A program made the position numbers and the translations under genes. A model generated the notes under the pieces. It searched no databases. It was not told where the DNA came from and saw only the letters and a program-made list of their open reading frames with translations. Positions 58,801 to 64,000 of a stretch of DNA of 64,000 bases are shown one piece after another (position 1 is the stretch's first letter; each line of letters opens with the position of its first letter). The stretch is from Vreelandella zhaodongensis (lineage in GTDB: Bacteria > Pseudomonadota > Gammaproteobacteria > Pseudomonadales > Halomonadaceae): positions 288,307 through 352,306 of the forward strand of contig NZ_JACCDD010000004.1 in assembly GCF_013415115.1 (NCBI RefSeq), given 5' to 3'.

Positions 58801-61800
58801 ACTCGGTCTGGGCATTTGGCTCTGGGTCGAATCTGGAAGGTTATGGCGTCTCTTTGCCCTATCTCAGGGATGTAACGCGAGATAGCGACATTCCCGAGGA
58901 AACAACGCTTTTTGCTGATGGTTTTGGTACCGACACTGATCCCTATTCCCTTACTGACTGGCACCAGCTGCAGAATATTACCCATAACTCGGATTTGTTG
59001 AGCGGCGGTAAATATTACGTGTTGGCCAACGACCTGGATACCAGCACCGAAGGCTATACCGAGTTGGCCAGCGCTAGCGCGAATAACGGCCAAGGCTGGG
59101 AGCCAATTAACGACTTTTCAGGGGGGCTTGATGGTCTGGGCCATAACATTTCAGGACTTACCATTGATCGGCCAAGTCAGAACTTTATTGGTTTATTTGG
59201 CGGTCCTGGCGCTTCGACCCAGTTTTTGAATATTAATTTAATCGACGTCAAGATTAACGGCCGTGAACTGGTTGGCAGCCTCATAGGCTTTGCTACTGCG
59301 CAGGATCTGCTTATACGCAATGTTCACGTATCAGGAATCGTGACGGCAGAGACAGATGTAGGTGGGCTGATTGGCGGATCGTTTGTTCAAGGCGATACGG
59401 CAAACATTGAAGATAGCTCCTCCGCCGCAGACGTAACAGGGCCGGTACAGGCCCCGCTAAGTGCTACAGGCGGTTTAGTCGGTCGTGCTGAAAGTCCTAT
59501 GAACATAAGACGCAGCTTTGCTACCGGGGCAGTTACGGGTGATAGAGCTGGAGGATTAATCGGCTCCATGGATAGCGGAGAAATAACCGATAGTTATGCA
59601 ATCGGTAATGTGTCAGGTCAGCGAGTTGCTGGTGGGTTGGCAGGGATTGTGCGATCCAGAGTATCAATCAATAGAAGTTATGCGACGGGTGACGTAGAAG
59701 GCATTGAGAATGTAGGTGGGCTTGTTGGTCAAAACTTCGGAGAAATCGACAGCACTTATGCCACCGGCGCAGTGAGCGGTAGTACCACCAGTGAAAACGT
59801 TGGCGGGCTGGTAGGTGTAATAGGCTCAGGCTCAATTAAAAATGCGTATGCGACTGGCGCGGTAAACGGTGATGACAATGTTGGCGGCTTGGTCGGCTTC
59901 AGCTCCAGTACATCTAGCGATAAAAGCATTACGAATAGCTACGCCACAGGTGCGGTAAGCGGCAATAACGATATTGGCGGGTTGCTGGGTAACGTCGGCA
60001 ATAGCGGCAGCCTTACCGTCACGTCCAGCTACTACGCCATCACGGATGACGACGGCAACCCAATCAACGACATCAATGATTCCGGCGTGGGCGAAGGCGA
60101 AACCCTTGCAGCGTTGAGCACCGCCGTCCCCTTTGCTAGTTGGGATGACTCGGTCTGGACCATAGGTGGAGCCAAAATTGAGGGCTACGGCGTGTTCCGC
60201 CCCTATTTAACTCTCACCACTCGTGAAGAAGATATCCCGGATAAGACCCTCCTGTTTGACGATGGTTTTGGTACCGACACTGCCCCCTACTCCCTCACTG
60301 ATTGGCAGCAACTACAGAATATTAACCATAACAGTGATGTATTGAGTGGCGGCTATCACTACGTGCTAGCCAACGACCTGGATACCAGCACCGAAGGCTA
60401 TACGGCATTGGCCAGTTCAACAGCGAACGAAGGTAAAGGCTGGGAGCCGATTGGTGATTTAAATGCCACTTTCAGCGGTACATTCGATGGTCAAAGTAAT
60501 ACGCTCAGCCAACTTAACATCGACCGACCCGTTCAAAATAATGTTGGCCTGTTTGCCACTACCAATGGCGCGACCATTCGAAATGTGGGACTGAAAGGTG
60601 TTAGCGTGAGAGGGGACAGAAACGTCGGTGGGCTGGTGGGGAGCAACGAGTTTAGTTCCGTAGTTAACAGCTATTCTTCCGGCAGCGTAGAGGGCAACAT
60701 CCGAGTCGGCGGGCTGGTGGGGGACAGTAGTTTTAGTTCCGTGGCCAACAGTTACTCTAGCGGCAGCGTAGAAGGCAACGAAATTAATGCCGGGGGGCTA
60801 GTGGGGTTCCATGGTAACTCCTCCGAGGTCAAAAACAGTTACGCCACCGCCAGCGTGATAGGTTCTAAGAACATCGGCGGGCTTGCGGGGTTCAACAGCA
60901 GCTCATCTGAAGTTCGCAACAGCTACGCCATTGGCACAGTAAATAAGGGTGAGTCTGATGCCGATAATGAGGGTGGACTCATTGGCTTGAACCAAGGGGA
61001 TGTCGTCGCCTCTTTCTGGGACACCGAAACTACTGGGCAGAGTAACAGTGCTGGCGGTACAGGCCTTTCCACCGCCGAGATGCAAAACCCTTCCACCTTT
61101 ACTGATGCCGGTTGGGATGCATCCATCTGGTCCTTTGGTGCCGGTGCAGAATCTGCAGGTTACGGTCTTTCCCGCCCTTATCTCACCAACGTCACCCGCG
61201 AAGAGGATATCCCCAGTCAGACAACGCTGTTTGCAGATGGCTTTGGTACTGAAGATCAGCCCTTTACCCTGACCGACTGGCAGCAGTTGCAGAACATCAA
61301 CCACAACGACGATGTGCTGACCGGTGGTTATTACTATGCACTGGCAAGTAACCTGGATACGAACACCGATGGTTACGCCGAGCTGGCCAGCGAAAATGCC
61401 AATGAGGGTGAAGGCTGGGAGCCGATTGGTGGTAACTTCGGTGGTGAGCTATTTACCGGCCATTTTGATGGTAACAACCACACTATCAGTGATTTAACCC
61501 TGGAGCGTAATCGTTGGGATTCAGGGCTCTTTGGTGCGGTTACAGACTCGTCCATCACTGACCTGACCCTGCATAATCCTTCAGTCAATGCTTTAGGTTT
61601 CTCTTACTACGCAGGTTCACTGGCGGGTCGCATCGACAATACTACTGTGGATAACGTTGCGGTGAATGGCGACCTAGCTAAAGTGTCAAGTTACGTCGAC
61701 GTTGGCGGGTTAGTGGGGTCAGCCGACAATTCGACCATTACCAACAGTTCTTCTACTGCCGCTGTCACCGGAGACCCGAGTTCCTTCAACGCCGGCGGGC

Positions 61801-64000
61801 TGGTGGGCAGTACACTCAATACCACCCTGATTGAAAACAGTGCAGCCAGTGGCGATATCAGTGGTGGCGCCCATGTCGGCGGCCTTATCGGTCACCACCG
61901 TTCCGGCGGCACCCTGCAAGATGTTGCTTCTTCAGGTGATGTCACCATTGCTGATACTGCCAGTGAAGCCACTCGAGGGTATGCGGGTGGACTGGTTGGC
62001 CGTAATGAAGGGGATATTGAAAATGCATCGGCCAGCGGTGATGTTGCCGGGCTTGTTGGAAATACGTTCAACTCGACTGATTACTTGGGCATGGGCAGCT
62101 TTACCGGTGATAACGAAGGGGAACTGCGCAATATTCAGGCCAGCGGCAGTGTCACAGCCAGCAATGCCACTGGTAACGAAATTGAGGTAGCCGATGGCTT
62201 GCTAGGCCGGAATACCGGGGCTTTATATGATGGCCTAGCGGTCACTACAAATACTGCGCATTGGGTGCAGCATGAAAGCGCTATAGTCCTGGCCGATGAG
62301 CCTGGCGAGCCAGCGGACGTTGATAGCACCACGATCAGAAACCGCCTTGACGCCGGCATTAACGTGAATCTGGTGACGACCAGCGATTACAATAAGACGG
62401 ATACCGATATTGTCTCGCCGAGCACAGTAGATCTAGGCAATACCGCTGAGCATGATGCGGTATTGAACCTTGACGCGGCGAGCGGTATTTCACTGAGCAG
62501 CCAACAGGCGCTGCGACTGGGTGAGGTGGCGGCAACCGATGCCATCGATATCGCCACCCAGACGGGGGACTTGACCCTAACAGGTGATATCACCACCGCT
62601 GACACCTCAGATCAGGCGCTACTCCTAAGTGCCGGGACAAGTGAGAGCGCAGGCACTTCCAGCGGTGGGGATATAGTCCATCACCAAGGCGACCTCACCA
62701 CTGGCAGCGGTGGGCGCGTGCTGCTGTATACCGGCAGCTTATCGGGTAGCGAGGCCATCGCAGCGTTAATTGAAACTGGAGATTTCCGCTACAACAGCAC
62801 CCCCTCCGAGACCAATTTCACGGCACCGCTGAACGCCGAGCGTCATCTAATCTACCGCAAACAGCCCGAGATTCTGGTCAGCGCCGTTGGCAAGACCGTC
62901 ACCTACGGCGACAGCATCCCGGCGGATTATGACCTCAAAAACACACGCGGCTACGTCAACAGTGACGACGACAGCATTCTGAGTGGCACGCCGCAATGGT
63001 CTGTCGATGAAGCGCTCTCCAATGCGGGCTATCAGGAAGCCGGGGAACATCGCATTCACTACACCGATGGCCTCTCGAACGCGCTTGGGTATGCCATCGT
63101 CACTAATGAAGAACAAACCGGCGCACTCACTGTTGATCCCCTAGCATTGACCGCCACCGAGATTGCCGAGACAGAATCCATGTACGGCGACGCGCTCGTG
63201 CCTGGGGATGTGGCACTGAAGGGGGTGTTGAACGGTGATCAGGCCACGGCCGAAGCCGCAGTGGCGGATGTCAGTCTCAGCACGTCCAATAACGTCAATG
63301 CGGGCACTTACGACCAAACCGTCGATACCAACAGCCTGAATGGCGAAGATGCCGCCAATTATGCATTGGCTGAATTTACCCAGCCGAATAGCGCAAAGGT
63401 TACACAACGCGCGTTAACTGTCACCGCCAACAGCGCCACCACCACCTATGACGGCACCCAGCAAGACGTCACCGGCTTTACCGCCGAAGGGTTGGTGGCT
63501 GACGAGACCGAAGCCGCTCTCAGCAATGTCACCACCTCCGGTGGCAGAGGCACCGATGCTGGGAGTTATTTGCATGAGGCCAGCGGCACGGATAACAACT
63601 ACGCCCTGACCTTCAAACCGGGCGAGCTGACCATCGACAAGGCCAATGCCACCGTCACTGCCAACAGCGCCACCACCACCTATGATGGCACCAAGCAAAG
63701 CATCACCGGATTCACCGCCGAAGGGTTGGTCGCCGGTGAGACCGAAGCCGTTCTCAGCAATGTCACAACCTCCGGTGGCAGCGGCACCGATGCGGGTAGC
63801 TATCTCCATGCCATTGACGGTACGGCGAAAAACTACCGTTTAGCCTTTAACGATGGACAGTTAACCATCGACCCGCGCCCGATTACTGTCACTGCCGATG
63901 ATCAGGAGAAGATCTACGGCGATGACGACCCGGAACTCACCTGGCAAGTCACCGAGGGCAACCTGGTCGGTGACGACAGCCTGGCTGGTGATGTGACTCG
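55851..64000 (+). CDS. Giant two-partner-secretion filamentous adhesin (TpsA), 3' end outside window
   Basis: A single frame stays open from 55851 to the right edge, over 2,716 codons, with AAGGGG six bases before the ATG. The N-terminus has the extended signal peptide region MNRIYRTVWNAAKGQW and a hydrophobic core ending about residue 57. A TPS (haemagglutination activity) domain follows, with NPNGI at residues 141-145. The motif GEWLIDPQDYTV (about 355-367) is typical of this class. Then come some 29 GLUG-type units (VGGLVG pattern) in duplicated cassettes, to about residue 2065, and MBG/YDG-like repeats from about 2340. I saw no cysteine, as usual for TpsA exoproteins. Expected to be secreted through a TpsB pore whose gene, if adjacent, is beyond the window. 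Role in adhesion or biofilm is inferred. Confidence 0.92.
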   Translation, partial: MNRIYRTVWNAAKGQWQVAPENVKRRGKTVSRRSGTVGTVASLAAGSLLLFPLSAFASGLPSGGDIRAGSGSIEQSGHTMQINQNSDRMAIDWDDFSVEEGHRVDFHQPGRDAAALNRVTGDQLSQIRGAINANGQVFLVNPNGIVFSDTAQVDVGGLVASTLDISPEDFMAGDFTFEGASSSAIINQGNIRASNEGYVALIAAEIINRGNISAPRGDVMMGAGSRVTLDMGGPIKIEVEEALLDTYIEQGGAIQADGGRVYLTAKAAGDLAASVINHTGVTQARTLAENEQGEIWLMGDMDSGETQVAGTLDASAPAAQNPDGGDGGFVETSAAKVSIMDEATVTTRADNGETGEWLIDPQDYTVAPAGGDMTGNALSNNLADNNVTIESVKGGEDGNGDIFVNDEVTWSSGTTLTLNAQRDIEINQEMDASQGDGGKLALEYGQGSTNGKINGDTAIYTVNAPVNLQAGQNFSTQLGSDGDVQEFTVITELGAENNYAGGTLQAIRDNNGNYALGADIDASSTAGWNSDQGWAPIAGFEGIFDGLGHDLSGLTINQPGETRVALFGGLGGASRFLNINLVDVSIDGRSGVGSLIGIARQQFVIRNVDLSGSVTAQSDVGGLVGGMLISGDAPAIIEDSSSSTDVTGLGPGNPISDVGGFVGRVAGGSIIVRRSSSSGTVTGESVGGLIGAGGSGEITDSHVTGKVTGQEFVGGLAGRFSGSINRSYVTGDVEGTRNVGGLVGLNFGEIDSAYATGAVSGNSNSENVGGLVGRNTGSINDAYATGAVTGTERVGGLVGFNDNASIDNAYATGAVNGTKEVGGLVGWSSGGQISNVSASGNVDGDEFVGGLVGGKLNDDITNAYATGAVTGENAVGGLVGGNLGGIINAYATGPVTGENNVGGLLGFSSQGTTENSYAIGQVSGNTNVGGLVGSLGINVTFNNSFYATTDVDGNEINQTNDSGVGEGKNLADMQGDRTFSGWDNSVWAFGSGSNLEGYGVSLPYLRDVTRDSDIPEETTLFADGFGTDTDPYSLTDWHQLQNITHNSDLLSGGKYYVLANDLDTSTEGYTELASASANNGQGWEPINDFSGGLDGLGHNISGLTIDRPSQNFIGLFGGPGASTQFLNINLIDVKINGRELVGSLIGFATAQDLLIRNVHVSGIVTAETDVGGLIGGSFVQGDTANIEDSSSAADVTGPVQAPLSATGGLVGRAESPMNIRRSFATGAVTGDRAGGLIGSMDSGEITDSYAIGNVSGQRVAGGLAGIVRSRVSINRSYATGDVEGIENVGGLVGQNFGEIDSTYATGAVSGSTTSENVGGLVGVIGSGSIKNAYATGAVNGDDNVGGLVGFSSSTSSDKSITNSYATGAVSGNNDIGGLLGNVGNSGSLTVTSSYYAITDDDGNPINDINDSGVGEGETLAALSTAVPFASWDDSVWTIGGAKIEGYGVFRPYLTLTTREEDIPDKTLLFDDGFGTDTAPYSLTDWQQLQNINHNSDVLSGGYHYVLANDLDTSTEGYTALASSTANEGKGWEPIGDLNATFSGTFDGQSNTLSQLNIDRPVQNNVGLFATTNGATIRNVGLKGVSVRGDRNVGGLVGSNEFSSVVNSYSSGSVEGNIRVGGLVGDSSFSSVANSYSSGSVEGNEINAGGLVGFHGNSSEVKNSYATASVIGSKNIGGLAGFNSSSSEVRNSYAIGTVNKGESDADNEGGLIGLNQGDVVASFWDTETTGQSNSAGGTGLSTAEMQNPSTFTDAGWDASIWSFGAGAESAGYGLSRPYLTNVTREEDIPSQTTLFADGFGTEDQPFTLTDWQQLQNINHNDDVLTGGYYYALASNLDTNTDGYAELASENANEGEGWEPIGGNFGGELFTGHFDGNNHTISDLTLERNRWDSGLFGAVTDSSITDLTLHNPSVNALGFSYYAGSLAGRIDNTTVDNVAVNGDLAKVSSYVDVGGLVGSADNSTITNSSSTAAVTGDPSSFNAGGLVGSTLNTTLIENSAASGDISGGAHVGGLIGHHRSGGTLQDVASSGDVTIADTASEATRGYAGGLVGRNEGDIENASASGDVAGLVGNTFNSTDYLGMGSFTGDNEGELRNIQASGSVTASNATGNEIEVADGLLGRNTGALYDGLAVTTNTAHWVQHESAIVLADEPGEPADVDSTTIRNRLDAGINVNLVTTSDYNKTDTDIVSPSTVDLGNTAEHDAVLNLDAASGISLSSQQALRLGEVAATDAIDIATQTGDLTLTGDITTADTSDQALLLSAGTSESAGTSSGGDIVHHQGDLTTGSGGRVLLYTGSLSGSEAIAALIETGDFRYNSTPSETNFTAPLNAERHLIYRKQPEILVSAVGKTVTYGDSIPADYDLKNTRGYVNSDDDSILSGTPQWSVDEALSNAGYQEAGEHRIHYTDGLSNALGYAIVTNEEQTGALTVDPLALTATEIAETESMYGDALVPGDVALKGVLNGDQATAEAAVADVSLSTSNNVNAGTYDQTVDTNSLNGEDAANYALAEFTQPNSAKVTQRALTVTANSATTTYDGTQQDVTGFTAEGLVADETEAALSNVTTSGGRGTDAGSYLHEASGTDNNYALTFKPGELTIDKANATVTANSATTTYDGTKQSITGFTAEGLVAGETEAVLSNVTTSGGSGTDAGSYLHAIDGTAKNYRLAFNDGQLTIDPRPITVTADDQEKIYGDDDPELTWQVTEGNLVGDDSLAGDVT
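57376..61430 (+). repeat. Duplicated GLUG cassettes in the adhesin
   Basis: A header of the form LFADGFGTDxxPYSLTDWQQLQNI followed by NDLDTSTEGYTELA and GWEPI recurs at about 58903, 60250 and 61222; each block ends in a SWDxSVWxxG-type segment and PYLxxxTR. The first block (from about 57376) and the second share further text, such as FLNINLxDVxIxGR and VGSLIGxA, so they look like a duplication of more than 1 kb. Confidence 0.8.
63427..63894 (+). repeat. Tandem 234-bp MBG-type repeat
   Basis: The segment starting CCAACAGCGCCACCACCACC at 63427 recurs at 63661, an exact 78-codon offset, with high nucleotide identity over about 150 bases (ANSATTTYDGT, FTAEGLVA, NVTTSGG). A third, more diverged unit (VTADDQEKIYGDDDPELTW) follows and runs off the window. 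Confidence 0.85.

Noticed and set aside
56577..59093. Long leftward open frames (about 306, 167 and 276 codons) antisense to the adhesin
   Set aside because: They mirror the repetitive GLUG coding, show no family motif, and lie opposite a clear large gene; open antisense frames are expected from its codon bias.
57600..62050. Regularly spaced repeats that might suggest a CRISPR array
   Set aside because: Repeats are protein-level GLUG units in one open frame, variable in length and without constant spacers.

Overview
The window reads as one continuous piece of chromosome from a halophilic gammaproteobacterium, most likely of the Halomonadaceae (Halomonas or a close relative). This rests on the order of the housekeeping genes, which follows the Pseudomonas/Oceanospirillales layout (tgt-yajC-secDF-suhB-trmJ-cysE-isc-ndk-rlmN-pilF-rodZ-ispG-hisS-yfgM-bamB-der, then aroE-hemF-tsaC-dprA diverging from def-fmt-rsmB-trkA), on moderate GC content, and on acidic proteins. 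I see no rRNA, tRNA, insertion sequence, prophage or CRISPR array. The species cannot be fixed without a search.

Layout. 1-4.2 kb: the end of tgt and the Sec accessory genes yajC, secD and secF. 4.2-9.7 kb: a degenerate suhB, then trmJ, cysE and a shortened isc operon (iscR, iscS, iscA) running into ndk. 9.7-18.6 kb: the rlmN-to-der operon for rRNA/tRNA modification, cell shape, isoprenoids, histidyl-tRNA, outer-membrane assembly and ribosome assembly. 18.6-22.6 kb: a PAS-GGDEF diguanylate cyclase, an unknown lipoprotein, a DUF815-type ATPase, an M48 lipoprotein protease and a small membrane protein. 22.6-33.6 kb: aroE, hemF, tsaC, dprA and a LysM-less relative of the LysM gene, diverging from def, fmt, rsmB, dodecin, trkA and trkH. 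33.6-35.7 kb: traB-like and tapT-like genes. 35.8-41.6 kb: a complete, tightly overlapping biotin operon bioBFHCDA behind a promoter with a candidate BirA operator.

41.6-52.4 kb: a sirtuin without its usual zinc cysteines, aceK, a CIA30-fold gene, a compact ethanolamine cluster (permease, eutC, eutB, divergent eutR), a methyltransferase, a DUF2805 gene, and a CobW/ZigA GTPase behind a candidate Zur box. 52.4-55.8 kb: recQ and an AraC-type regulator. From 55,851 to the right edge runs a single open frame of more than 2,700 codons: a two-partner-secretion adhesin with an ESPR signal peptide, TPS domain, about 29 GLUG-type repeats in duplicated cassettes, and MBG-like repeats. Its C-terminus and its TpsB transporter lie outside.

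The features most worth a second look are the SuhB homologue with all three metal-site motifs eroded, the isc operon that has lost exactly iscU-hscBA-fdx-iscX while keeping its flanking order, the zinc-less sirtuin, the LysM-less protein beside dprA, a 113-bp palindromic element between cobB and aceK, a two-tier hairpin between def and fmt, and a recurring habit of 12-17 bp tandem micro-repeats in intergenic gaps, one of which forms a 34-codon ORF ending exactly on the secF start codon.
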